Source: Symbiodinium natans (Eukaryota; Sar; Dinophyceae; Suessiales; Symbiodiniaceae). Taken from it: a stretch of 30,000 bases of DNA. Shown one piece after another: positions 1-7,841 of the stretch. The notes beneath the pieces were generated by a model. The model was given only the letters and a program-made list of their open reading frames with translations. It had not been told where the DNA came from and searched no databases. The stretch lies in contig CAJNDS010001068.1 of NCBI GenBank assembly GCA_905221605.1, positions 739,675-769,674 of the forward strand, read 5' to 3'. Each line of letters begins with the position of its first letter. Within the stretch, counting starts at the first letter, position 1. Position numbers and translations under genes: made by a program.

Positions 1-13
1 AAACCCTAAACCT
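1..13 (-). repeat. Truncated CCCTAAA repeat at the window edge
   Basis: Two CCCTAAA-type units begin the window and stop at base 13. The array presumably continues upstream, so its true length is unknown. Confidence 0.7.
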
Positions 14-125
14 TTAGGAAATACCTAGCGAAGCCCAGCTTCCCTGGCTCAGGCAGTCGAAGCGGTTGGTGGCAATGGCTTCCTTTTCGGGCAGGGCACG
101 CATGTTTTCCGGAGCCCACGTATGA
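14..125. other. Unique spacer
   Basis: Non-repetitive sequence between two telomere-repeat tracts of opposite orientation. I see no open frame or RNA gene in it. Confidence 0.5.
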
Positions 126-209
126 GGTTTAGGGTTTAGGGTTCAGGGTCTAGGATGAAGGACTTAAACTTAGGGTTTAGGGCTGAGGGTTTAGGGCTTT
201 GGGCTTAGG
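126..209 (+). repeat. Degenerate TTTAGGG array
   Basis: About ten TTTAGGG-like units with substitutions (TTCAGGG, TCTAGGA, TGAGGG, CTTTGGG) and an interruption near 155-170. The array starts at a GG (126-127). The decay suggests an older insertion. Confidence 0.85.
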
Positions 210-301
210 TGGTCCTTGCACATCCTGCTCAGGGTGTGAAGGGCGCGAAGCCAAAGCCACGCAAACCCCCACGAGCACAGCTCAAGCTCCTAGAGTTCAG
301 A

Positions 302-410
302 CCCAAAGACTCCAATATCCCTTAATTAAGGAATATACCTTCAATCATATTAGGGATCCAATTATAATTTAAGGTATATTCCTTAATTAAGGGATATTGG
401 AGTCTCTGGG
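302..410. mobile_element. Near-perfect palindromic MITE-like element
   Basis: Arms at 307-341 and 371-405 are perfect 35-bp inverted repeats. They extend to 302 and 410 with a single mismatch (306/406). The 29-bp loop is A+T-rich, and each arm contains the palindrome CCTTAATTAAGG. A folded single strand would form a long hairpin. The high identity of the arms implies recent origin or strong maintenance. No coding capacity; a non-autonomous inverted-repeat transposon is the likeliest explanation, but I see no second copy and no clear target duplication. Confidence 0.65.
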
Positions 411-733
411 GAAGGTGCAGCCTTCGGTGTCGTGGCCTGCTTTGGATCTCAAAGGCTTGTTGAAGACCGTGGGCCCTGAAAAGCTTCACGAAGGGCCCTC
501 CTGAACCCAACGCGGGAAAACATCCAAGTAGTCACCCCAAAAAACCCTATAGCCACATGAACCCCACACACACACACAAAAGAAAAAAACAAAAACACGC
601 GATAGAGATGAACCCCAAAAAGCACCGTAAGCCCCCAAACACCCCCAGAGCAGCCCAAGCCACCCTCAGCGCAGCGGCGCGGCTGCGGAGCCTCCTCGGA
701 TGAGATGGTCTGTGAGACTGCTTGCAGGTGATT
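411..733. other. Spacer without recognisable gene; CA/A-rich tract
   Basis: Unique sequence with a short CA microsatellite and A-rich tract at about 566-598 (CACACACACACAAAAG then A-rich). Small open frames on the minus strand (322-510, 449-658) have low-complexity products and no recognisable domain, so I do not call them genes. Confidence 0.5.
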
Positions 734-734
734 G

Positions 735-753
735 AGGGTTTAGGGTTTAGGGT
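735..753 (+). repeat. Short TTTAGGG tract (two to three units)
   Basis: Just over two units in otherwise unique DNA. It could be a minimal insertion or chance. Confidence 0.6.
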
Positions 754-837
754 TCCTGGTAGAAGTATTGCATGGTATGGTAGCTCTTCTTGAAATTTAG
801 TTTCGGGGTCTTAGAACCCTCTAGTAGTTCCAAGAAG

Positions 838-945
838 GGTTTGGGGTGGGGGTGGGGGGGGGGCTTGAGGTTTAAAGGTTCATGGGCTTGGGGTTCACCC
901 GAACCCTAATGTTGGGATTTAGGGTTTAGGGTTTAGGATTTACCG
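838..945 (+). repeat. G-rich tract followed by TTTAGGG units
   Basis: A G-run (about 847-866) is followed by degenerate TTTAGGG-type sequence and then clean units at 914-942 ending in a TTTAGGATTT variant. Confidence 0.6.
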
Positions 946-1115
946 CCCTAGAATCCTAGAATTCCCGCATCCTACGCCCTGGGATCCTGGAATCCCCCAA
1001 GACTCCTAGAACCCCAGATTCCTGGAATCCTGCAATCCTAGGCTGTAAACCCTAGAATTCTGCAACCCTACAACCCTGGAACCCTAAAGCCCCTCAACCC
1101 TGGAACCCTGTAGTC
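942..1115 (-). repeat. Degenerate repeat of a CCTRGAATCC type
   Basis: A run of irregular 10-12-bp units such as CCTAGAATCC, CCTGGAATCC and CCTGGAACCC, grading at the right end into ACCCTAAAGCCC and AACCCTGG. The pattern looks like a decayed and diversified CCCTAAA array, with a distinct AGAAT/GGAAC motif. Confidence 0.5.
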
Positions 1116-1201
1116 TAGAGCTCGTACGTACATAGTTTCCCAGCTTGAAGAACCTGACGCCCTAAACCCTACACGCTGAACCCGAAACCCCAAACGCTCA
1201 G

Positions 1202-1238
1202 CCCTAAACCCTAAACCCTAAACCCTAAACCCTAAACG
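1202..1238 (-). repeat. CCCTAAA array
   Basis: Five clean CCCTAAA units flanked on both sides by related sequence (AAACGCTCAGCCC before, AAACGCTGAACCCC after). This may be a blurred flanking duplication or a recurring variant unit; the same AAACGCTGAACCC occurs at 10,966. Confidence 0.85.
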
Positions 1239-1377
1239 CTGAACCCCTTGGCCGGGGCTCTCGTACGTGGACTGGTGTCCAAGAAGGGATGCCCGGAGGG
1301 CCGCCAGAGTAGACTCCTTATCGGGGGCTTTGTGGGGATGTTTTTGTTGGTGTTTGGGTGTTGAGTTTCGGGTTTCA

Positions 1378-1550
1378 GGTTTAGGGTTTGGGAGAGTTTT
1401 CAGGTTTCGGGTTTGGGAAAACCCACACCGTAAACCCTAAATCCTAAACCCTACACCCTAAACCCGAATCTAAGCCCGAAAAAACCCCCCACCGACTCAG
1501 AAAGAGCCCTAAACCCTAAACCCTAAACCCTAAACCCTAAACCCTAAACC
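1378..1550. repeat. TTTAGGG-type to CCCTAAA array pair
   Basis: A degenerate G-strand stretch (about 1378-1420, TTTCGGG/TTTGGG variants) is followed by C-strand units at 1431-1470 and a clean CCCTAAA array at 1508-1550. Orientation switches within 20 bp near 1420-1431, so the G-strand and C-strand stretches could fold back on each other. Confidence 0.75.
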
Positions 1551-1735
1551 GGTTGTCGGGCCCTGAGGTCCAGGTTGTTGCGGCTTCGGTCTCTCCTCGT
1601 CGGTGCTTGCTGGCGTGAGTCGGGACTTTGCGCCGGATTTGGGGTCTAGTTTTTACTTCAGAACCCGTCACAACCCTTTAAAGGAGGTTATAAGGGCCAT
1701 GCTAAGGGCCTATGAAATTGCCCATGGAACAACCG

Positions 1736-1767
1736 TAAACCCTAAACCCTAAACCCTAAACCCTAAG
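1736..1767 (-). repeat. CCCTAAA array (four units)
   Basis: Four clean units between unique sequences. The left flank is CATGGAACAACCG and the right flank GCCGCCGCC; no obvious flanking duplication. Confidence 0.9.
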
Positions 1768-1854
1768 GCCGCCGCCTGCGCCGCTCTGGTGGAGAGCATG
1801 GGCGCGAAGAGCTCGGAAGGGTGGCGGGGGCCGAGAGCCTGGGATTGACGGGGG

Positions 1855-2100
1855 TTAGGGTTTAGGGTTTAGGGTTTAGGGTTTAGGGTTTAGGGTTTAG
1901 GGTTTGGGGTTTGGGGTTTGGGGTTTGGGGGGTTTAGGGTTTAGGGTTTAGGGTTTAGGGGGTTTAGGGTTTAGGGTTTAGGGTTTAGGGTTTAGGGTTT
2001 AGGGTTTAGGGTTTAGGGTTTAGGGTTTAGGGTTTAGGGTTTAGGGTTTCGGCTTTTGCGCTTAGGGTTTTGGGTTTGGGGTTTCCGTTTTGGGGTTTAC
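1855..2100 (+). repeat. Long TTTAGGG array with TTTGGGG block
   Basis: About 30 G-strand units. Four consecutive TTTGGGG units occupy 1903-1930 in register, followed by two G insertions and a return to TTTAGGG. The right end (2050-2100) is degenerate (TTTCGG, TTTTGGG, TTTGGGG). Confidence 0.95.
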
Positions 2101-2228
2101 AAAACTTATGGGGGTTCGGGATCCACATGCTTCCCCTTTGTAGTCCCCACATAATCAGCGTGCAAACTCTCTCCCAACTACCCATTCAGATTCTTGAACT
2201 CTGCCCACCCCCAAAGGATCCCCCAGGA

Positions 2229-2306
2229 ACCCTAAACCCTAAACCCTAAACCCCAAACCCTAAACCCTAAACCCTAAACCCCAAAACCCTAAGCCCTAAA
2301 CCTTCC
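2229..2306 (-). repeat. CCCTAAA array with CCCCAAA variants
   Basis: About ten units, including CCCCAAA and CCCCAAAA variants. It ends in CTAAACC against unique sequence. Confidence 0.9.
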
Positions 2307-2424
2307 AAGCTTGACATGCCAGCGACCTGTGACGCTGGTGCCCGCCCTGTGGGCGCGGGGTCCTGGGCTTCGATGGGGTTTCGGGTCTCCTGGTTTCCGG
2401 AAAACGGGTGCACCCTCATCCCAC

Positions 2425-2462
2425 GCCCTATACCCTAAGCCCCTAACCCCTAACCCCTAAAC
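2425..2462 (-). repeat. Short array with CCCCTAA variant units
   Basis: Units CCCTATA, CCCTAAG and then three CCCCTAA heptamers, which keep the period while shifting one base from A to C. Confidence 0.75.
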
Positions 2463-2874
2463 CGCTCTCAAATGGCGGCTTCAGATGTGTGAGTGGTCCT
2501 GCAGCCGCGCGCCCTTCGGGAGGCTGACGTAGCCGCTGACCTGGTGGAGAGGATGTTGGAATACACGCGGCCTAGGGGCAATGCAGGGATGCAACGAGGC
2601 AAGAGTGCTGTGTTTCCCGCAGGGCCGCAACGCAGGTGGGTGGATTCTGATTGCTTTGGGGCTTACAGGGATTTTAAGGGTGATCCTTGGAGGCTCATGG
2701 TACTTGCAAGTAAGATTTTAAAAGTATGGTAACCCTACCCATGACATTATTCAGGGTACTGCTCGCCCTACCTGAAACTACCCATGAAGCTCCCAGTAGG
2801 CTCCCAAACTCCTGACCCTGAAGCCCCAAACCTTGTATGTACCCCTCTCGGTGGGAAAGTGACACCAAGCACTA
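2463..2874. other. Unique spacer; no supported gene
   Basis: About 410 bp of unique sequence with a 79-codon plus-strand frame (2493-2732) opening at ATG inside GATGTG context. The product lacks recognisable domains and is within chance expectation. A partial A+T-rich stretch lies at 2700-2760. Confidence 0.4.
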
Positions 2875-3228
2875 CAAAACCCTAAAACCCTAAAACCCTA
2901 AAACCCTAAAACCCTAAAACCCTAAAACCCTAAAACCCTAAAACCCCTAAAACCCCTAAAACCCTAAAACCCCTAAAACCCTAAACCCCTAAAACCCTAA
3001 AACCCTAAAACCCTAAACCCCTAAAACCCTAAAACCCTAAAACCCTAAAACCCTAAAACCCTAAAACCCTAAAACCCTAAAACCCTAAAACCCTAAAACC
3101 CTAAAACCCTAAAAACCTAAAACCCTAAAACCCTAAAACCCTAAAACCCTAAAACCCTAAAACCCTAAAACCCTAAAACCCTAAAACCCTAAAACCCTAA
3201 AACCCTAAACCCTAAACCCTAAGCCCTC
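2875..3228 (-). repeat. Octamer array CCCTAAAA (TTTTAGGG on the other strand)
   Basis: About 41 units of an 8-bp repeat with four A residues run from 2875 to about 3206, then revert to 7-bp CCCTAAA units at 3207-3228. A sub-block near 2941-3015 has extra C residues (CCCCTAAAA 9-mers). TTTTAGGG is the telomere unit known from Chlamydomonas and relatives, whereas nearly all other arrays here are heptameric. Expansion from a single slipped unit is the simplest origin. Confidence 0.95.
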
Positions 3229-3315
3229 CTGTGAGTGCCCAATCAGCCTTGGGGTAGTCGCGCGGCAGGGGCGGCTCCGAGCGAGTCAGAGAGGCGCCAG
3301 CCATATAGAAGTTCC

Positions 3316-3408
3316 GCATCACGGGCCTGGGTTTAGGGTTTAGGGTTTAGGGTTTAGGATTTAGGGTTTAGGGTTTAGGGTTTAGGATTTAGGCATCACG
3401 GGCCTGGG
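3316..3408 (+). repeat. TTTAGGG array flanked by a 16-bp direct repeat
   Basis: The sequence GCATCACGGGCCTGGG is present at 3316-3331 and again, without mismatch, at 3393-3408. The 61 bases between them (3332-3392) are entirely TTTAGGG or TTTAGGA units. The flank is non-telomeric, so the duplication marks an insertion into a staggered break. The last few G residues could be shared with the repeat, giving a duplication of 13-16 bp. Confidence 0.9.
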
Positions 3409-3480
3409 TCGGCAGGGGGGCTTCAGCTGCTTCGGGCCCGACTTTGCAAGCCCCTGTCAGGAGGGGTTCCTACCATAACT

Positions 3481-3545
3481 GGTTTAGGGTTTAGGGTTTA
3501 GGGTTTAGGGTGTAGGGTGTAGGGTGTAGGGTTTAGGGTTTAGGG
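3481..3545 (+). repeat. TTTAGGG array with three TGTAGGG units
   Basis: Starts at GG following unique CATAACT. A block of three TGTAGGG units (3511-3531) lies in register between TTTAGGG units. Confidence 0.9.
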
Positions 3546-3656
3546 CTCAGGTCATCTTTCAGGGCAGCCCTCGAGCTCCCTCGGGCGCGAGTGCTTGGGG
3601 CTGCCACAGGCAGCGAGAAGTAGGGCTTTGAGTGTGGTAGCTGTGCTTGTTAACCA

Positions 3657-3793
3657 AAACCCTAAACCTAAACCCTACACCCTACACCCTAAACCCTAAA
3701 CCCTAAACCCGCAACCCTCAACCCTCAACCCTAAACCCATAACCCTAAACCCTAAACCCTAAACCCTAAACCCTAAACCCTAAACCCTAACCC
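3657..3793 (-). repeat. CCCTAAA array with CCCTACA and CCCTCAA blocks
   Basis: About 19 units, with paired CCCTACA units near 3673-3687 and CCCTCAA units near 3714-3730, then a clean run to 3793. Confidence 0.95.
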
Positions 3794-3890
3794 GATTTGG
3801 GGCACTTAGAACCCTACTTCTGAGTGCTGAAATGTCCAACATGTCAAGAGCCCGAGCTGCAGGTAGATGGCAAAGGCCTCCTCGCATCAT

Positions 3891-4060
3891 TTGGGGGGGG
3901 GGGGTTTAGGGTTTAGGGTTTAGGGTTTAGGGTTTAGGGTTTAGGGTTTAGGGTTTAGGGTTTAGGGTTTAGGGTTTAGGGTTTAGGGTTTAGGGTTTAG
4001 GGTTTAGGGTTTAAGTAGGGAGGCGGTTTAGGGTTTAGCGCTAAGGGCCTAGGGTCTAGG
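3891..4060 (+). repeat. Poly-G seeded TTTAGGG array
   Basis: A run of 13 G (3891-3903) leads directly into about 16 perfect TTTAGGG units (3904-4013). A degenerate tail (TTTAAG, TTTAGCG, CCTAGGG, TCTAGG) extends to 4060. Confidence 0.95.
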
Positions 4061-4251
4061 CGTCGCAGTCTGATTCTGAGTTTTGTAATCCAGACATCGG
4101 GCACTTGTCAGAGCCGTCTTTGTTTAAGGGCATGGGCTTATGGGTTTGGGAAGTTTTGTGCCGCAGCGGATGTATAAATCTTCGAATGTCTTTCTGCCGA
4201 ACACCCCCCCAAGACACTGGTCCACATGCCGCCTGCCCTGAAGTTCGGGTG

Positions 4252-4306
4252 CCCTAAACCCTAAACCCTAAACCCTAACCCTAAACCCGAAACCCTAAAC
4301 CCTAAA
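4252..4306 (-). repeat. CCCTAAA array
   Basis: About eight units with one CCCTAA and one CCCGAAA variant, bordered by unique sequence with no flanking duplication. Confidence 0.9.
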
Positions 4307-4415
4307 GTGAGTCGGTGTGAGATCGCGGTGTCTTCAGAGCTGTGTACTGGAGGTCGCCAAGCCTTAAAAGGAGGCATCAAACCCTCAACGCAGGGTGGCA
4401 TGATGGCCTTTTCTA

Positions 4416-4628
4416 GTGATTACTGTTCCAATATACTTGCATACTGTAGTATATGATGGTATTATGGTACATTGAAATTTATCTTACTATATTCTAGATA
4501 CATTATCGTACAGAATAATATATTATAATTGCATTACATTATGGTGTACTATAGTACATTCTAGTATATCATTATAGTAGACTACAATATATGACTCACC
4601 GCACATTCTAGTATATCACAGTATATCA
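4416..4628. other. A+T-rich island with TAGTATAT motif
   Basis: A roughly 210-bp stretch that is strikingly A+T-rich against neighbours near 50% G+C. It repeats short motifs TAGTATAT, ACTATA and GTACATT, many in self-complementary pairs. A perfect 16-bp direct repeat ACATTCTAGTATATCA lies at 4556-4571 and 4603-4618. No open frame. It could be a decayed A+T-rich mobile element, an organelle-derived insertion or a structural region. Confidence 0.6.
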
Positions 4629-4690
4629 TCTACACATGACCGGGGGGTTCATCATCTATCGGAGCATCTTCGAACCTCAGGGCGAAAGAG

Positions 4691-4830
4691 GCTAGACCCA
4701 GGAGTAACCTAGGAACAAAAAGGGGTGCCCTTTCTGGTGCACAGGGCTAAGCCCTAAACCCTAAACCCTAAACCCTAGACCCCAAGCCCCTAAAAAAAAG
4801 GGAATAGGGGCCTACTCTGGGGTCCTAAGA
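4691..4830. mobile_element. Possible family 2 MITE interrupted by a CCCTAAA array
   Basis: The left part (4691-4716, TAGACCCAGGAGTAACC) resembles 22,883-22,909. The right part (4803-4829, GGGGCCTACTCTGGGGTCC) resembles 24,955-24,978 and is a rough inverted copy of the left end. Between them lies an array of CCCTAAA, CCCTAGA and CCCCAAG units (4751-4793). The inverted similarity is imperfect, so the element boundaries are uncertain. Confidence 0.4.
4751..4793 (-). repeat. CCCTAAA array
   Basis: Four CCCTAAA units then CCCTAGA, CCCCAAG and CCCCTAAA, ending in an eight-A run. Confidence 0.85.
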
Positions 4831-4925
4831 GGTGCACTCTTGGCTCCTGCACGGAGAGGACCCCCTGCACCTTGTCCAACGCGTTTGCGACCTGCAGTAG
4901 CTCTCTTGGTGGACGGCAGCCTTTT

Positions 4926-5075
4926 GGGGTTGAGGGTTGAGGGTTTGGGGTTTAGGGTTTGGGGTTTAGGGTTTAGGGTTTAGGGTTTAGGGTTTAGCTG
5001 GATGAGTTCAGAGCTTCAGGTTTAAGATTTAGGTTGAGGGATTTAGGGTTTCGGATTTAGTGTTTTGGATTTAGG
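4926..5075 (+). repeat. TTTAGGG array with degenerate tail
   Basis: TTGAGGG and TTTGGGG variants precede clean units (4957-4996). After a short unique stretch a degenerate tract (5015-5075) carries TTTAAGA, TTTCGGA and TTTTGGA variants. Confidence 0.85.
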
Positions 5076-5137
5076 GACCCGGACCTTAACCCAAGCCAGC
5101 AATGGCCCAGCGCGGTCCTATAGAAACCTGACAGAGC

Positions 5138-5215
5138 CCAAAGCCCTAAAATCTCAACCCTAACCCCTAAACCCTCATCCTTAAACCCTAAACCCTAAAC
5201 CCTAAACCCTAAACC
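5138..5215 (-). repeat. CCCTAAA array
   Basis: A degenerate left part (CCCTAAAATCTCAACCCTAACCCC) grades into clean CCCTAAA units at 5184-5215. Confidence 0.9.
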
Positions 5216-5329
5216 CACAATAGCTAGCTAAACCCTACATCTGCCGAGTCGCCAATTCCTCGGCCCACGCCTTGCTCCTACAGGGGAGGCAAGGCAAGTG
5301 GAGCATGGACCCACTGCTACACCCGTTAA

Positions 5330-5576
5330 GGTTTAGGGTTTAGGGTTTAGGGTTTAGGGTTTAGGGTTTAGGGTTTAGGGTTTAGGGTTTAGGGTTTAGG
5401 GTTTAGGGTTTAGGGTTTAGGGTCTAGGGTTTAGCGTCTAGGGTCTAGGGTTTAGGGTTTAGGGTTTAGGGTTTAGGGTTTAGGGTTTAGGGTTTAGGGT
5501 TCAGGGTTCAGGGTTCAGGGTTCAGGGTTTAGGGTTTAGGGTTTAGGGTTTAGGGTTTAGGGTTTAGGGTTTAGGG
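5330..5576 (+). repeat. Long TTTAGGG array with TCTAGGG and TTCAGGG blocks
   Basis: About 35 units starting at GG (5330-5331). TCTAGGG variants occur near 5422-5450 and four TTCAGGG units near 5499-5526, both in register with the heptamer. The remaining units are perfect, so the array is young or homogenised. Confidence 0.97.
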
Positions 5577-5632
5577 GAACCCTCAGTTCCCGCCCGCAAT
5601 CCTAACCTCTTCTTGGTTCAGGGCCTGTGTGG

Positions 5633-5790
5633 GGATGCTCCCCCTTTTACTAACCGCCCTTGATAGGGATCATAATTTATTGTACCCCCTATTCTGACCC
5701 TAAACCCTAAACCCTAAACCCTAAACCCCAAACCCCTAAACCCTCACCTGCAATCCCGAGTAAGGAGTGCTAGTCGAAAGGAGAACATCC
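5633..5790. mobile_element. Family 1 MITE split by a telomere-repeat array
   Basis: The left half (5633-5699) aligns with the left half of the intact copy at 24,280, sharing GGATG.TCCCC..TTACTAACC and the internal CCCTATTC. The right half (5764-5790) matches the right terminus of that copy (GGA.TG.TAGT..AA). The two 27-bp ends pair as imperfect inverted repeats, about 18 of 27 positions. A CCCTAAA array (5697-5752) and about 11 unique bases separate the halves. Confidence 0.7.
5697..5752 (-). repeat. CCCTAAA array inside a MITE
   Basis: About eight units with CCCCAAA and CCCCTAAA variants toward the right. It lies between two halves of a family 1 element, so it arrived after that element. 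Confidence 0.9.
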
Positions 5791-5898
5791 CAAGACCCGC
5801 GTCTCTTTTCTTGCAATTAAAATGCGCGCCCGAGACATCTACTATCTCCAGCCAGGCTCTGAGAAAGTGTTGGGCTGTAAGGGCCCATTTTAAGATCC

Positions 5899-5972
5899 AG
5901 GGTTCAGGGTTCAGGGTTTAGGGTTTAGGGTTTAGGGTTTAGGGTTTAGGGTTTAGGGTTTAGGGTTTAGGG
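5899..5972 (+). repeat. TTTAGGG array led by TTCAGGG units
   Basis: Two TTCAGGG units then about eight TTTAGGG units, ending in an extended G run (TTTAGGGGG). Confidence 0.95.
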
Positions 5973-6051
5973 GGCCTTGACTTGGACTTGTATTCAAGGC
6001 GCTGTGTCTACGGCCTAAGCCACAAAAGAACCCACGAAGCCCTAATTTCTC

Positions 6052-6266
6052 GGAAGAACCCTAAATCCCTAAACCCTAATGCCTAAACCCTAAACCGTTC
6101 CCCGAAAACCCCCAAAGAAATCCACAAGGACCTCGGGGAAAGCGCAAGCTCCCGCACAGCTCGAAGCAGCACCTGGAAAGAAGGTCTCTCAAACCCCCGA
6201 AACCCTAAACCCTACACCCTAAACCCTAAACCCTCTTAAACCCTAAACCCTAAACCCTAAACTCTA
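6052..6266 (-). repeat. Two CCCTAAA tracts with spacer
   Basis: A degenerate tract at 6057-6096 and a cleaner tract at 6198-6266 (with CCCTACA and CCCTCTTAAA interruptions) flank about 100 bp rich in AACCCCC-like sequence. Confidence 0.8.
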
Positions 6267-6269
6267 ACA

Positions 6270-7080
6270 TGTGACGCAGCGGGTCCAAACTCCACTTGCC
6301 TTGCCTGCCCTGTAGGAGCCAGGCGGGGGCCGAGGAATTTTGGGGTGTGTTAGGGTGTTTTAGGGTGTTTTCGGGTTTTTTAGGGTGTTTTTGGGGTGTG
6401 TTGAATTGGCTTGAAACTTGGTCAGTTGATCAAGTGATCTGCTGTGACCTTATAGAGCGGAAAGTCAAAGCCTCAGGAAGTAAGTTTGTGTTGAAGATGC
6501 AGAATCGGATGTACCTCAAGCTATGCTCCGCATTGCTACAGCTGCTGCAGGCCAGCCCCCTGGTGCCTCTCGCATGAGAGGCCGCGACACGGTCGTCGTT
6601 TGCGATCCGCCTGGAACATACCTCTGCTGTGCCGAGAGAGTTGTGTGGGCTTGAAACAGATGGACTTCATAATTTTGTTTCTTAAGCGAGCTTTCCGAGA
6701 TAGCAACAGCGATCCACATCAGTATGCAGCTTTTTACAAGACACGAAACTCACCCAAGTACGGCATCCAATCTTGGACCTCTAAACCTTTTCCCTGTACA
6801 ATGCCCATTTGCTTGATGATTCTGACCAGGATGACCATAAGCACAACTTGGACTATTCTGACTCACGTGACTGTTGTTACAAGTATTACGATTATTCCGA
6901 TTGTTTCGATGAAGACTAATTCTTCTGAACGGGTTGATTATGTCTGCCTTCCTAGACAACTATGATTCTGAATATTACGATAATTGCTGATATTCTCTCA
7001 ACTATTGCAACTGCACATTGTTGTTAGCGCCCGAAGCCTCCGCTTCAAATTTGTGATTTCAGTCAAAGCAGCGTCCCGGA
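6270..7080. other. Unique region, possible gene remnant
   Basis: About 800 bp without telomere arrays. Plus-strand frames at 6296-6577 and 6600-6965 give products without recognisable domains. The stretch 6815-6916 read in a different frame is rich in Asp, Tyr, Ser and Cys and ends at TAA 6917-6919, with a similar composition resuming in another frame at about 6945-6980. It could be a decayed low-complexity coding sequence or a simple GAY/TAY repeat. A GT/T-rich tract (TTTTAGGGTGTTTT-like) lies at 6340-6400. Confidence 0.3.
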
Positions 7081-7142
7081 AATGATTGCTTCTACAGCAT
7101 GTGGGGTTTATTTTGACTGGGGGTCTAGGGTCTCAGAACCCC

Positions 7143-7292
7143 AAACCCGAAACCCGAAACCCCCCCCCCCCCGATCCCCCCCCCCCCCTCACCCCCCCCC
7201 ACCCCCCCCCCCCTCACCCCCCTCACCCCCCCCACCCCCCCCCCCCCCCCCCCACCCCCCCACCCCCCCCCCCCACCCCCCCACCCCCCACC

Positions 7293-7321
<29 letters not shown>
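7143..7321 (-). repeat. Long poly-C tract with A and T interruptions
   Basis: About 160 bases made almost entirely of C runs separated by single A or T residues, ending in a run of ten A. It begins with two CCCGAAA heptamers (7147-7160), so it may have grown from a telomere-type seed. The complementary strand is G-runs with strong quadruplex potential. Proline-rich and glycine-rich frames across it are low-complexity artefacts. Confidence 0.9.
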
Positions 7322-7325
<4 letters not shown>

Positions 7326-7421
7326 GTATGACCCACCCACACAAGCCAGGTCACTGCTCCCAGAGTCGTGCGAAATCCTTCGCCGATGCAGGACCCAGTT
7401 TTGGACCGCGGACTACATACA

Positions 7422-7472
7422 GCTTAGGGTGCAGGGTTTAGGGTTTAGGGTTTAGGGTTTATGGTTTAGGGC
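7422..7472 (+). repeat. TTTAGGG array
   Basis: About six units with GTGCAGGG and TTTATGG variants at the edges. Confidence 0.9.
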
Positions 7473-7841
7473 TCGTCTCAACAGAACATTGAAGACCACA
7501 AGCTTGGGCCTTCCCCAAACAAATGGAATCTTCCCTAAAAACCCACCAACAAGGACCCCCCCCCTCTTTCCGAAGCCGTCATGCAGTATGTATTGGTATA
7601 CAGACAGTCTTGGACTGCCCTAAACTAACCCAAGTATTGGGGAAGCTTGGGTTACATACCCCCTTGAATGCCCCCCTTAAGAACCCCCATACTAAACTCC
7701 CCCAAGTCTACGCTCCTGGCGCTGTTGCTCTGCCGTGGTTGCCTCCACGGAGTAGTCTGACATGCGGGGCCTCACTGCGGAGTTGGCCCGAAAACTCCAG
7801 AACCCACAAGGGCAGGTCTGAAATGATGGTCTCTCCCGGGC

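Noticed and set aside
1-13. Window start as a true chromosome end
   Set aside because: Only two units are visible and arrays in both orientations follow throughout, so position gives no support for a terminal telomere.
1190-1252. AAACGCTCAGCCC/AAACGCTGAACCCC flanks as a target duplication
   Set aside because: The matches are imperfect and telomere-like, and the same variant appears at 10,966 without being a flank.
7082-7441. Proline-rich and glycine-rich open frames over the C tract
   Set aside because: They exist only because poly-C and poly-G encode Pro and Gly without stops; several overlapping frames on both strands do the same.
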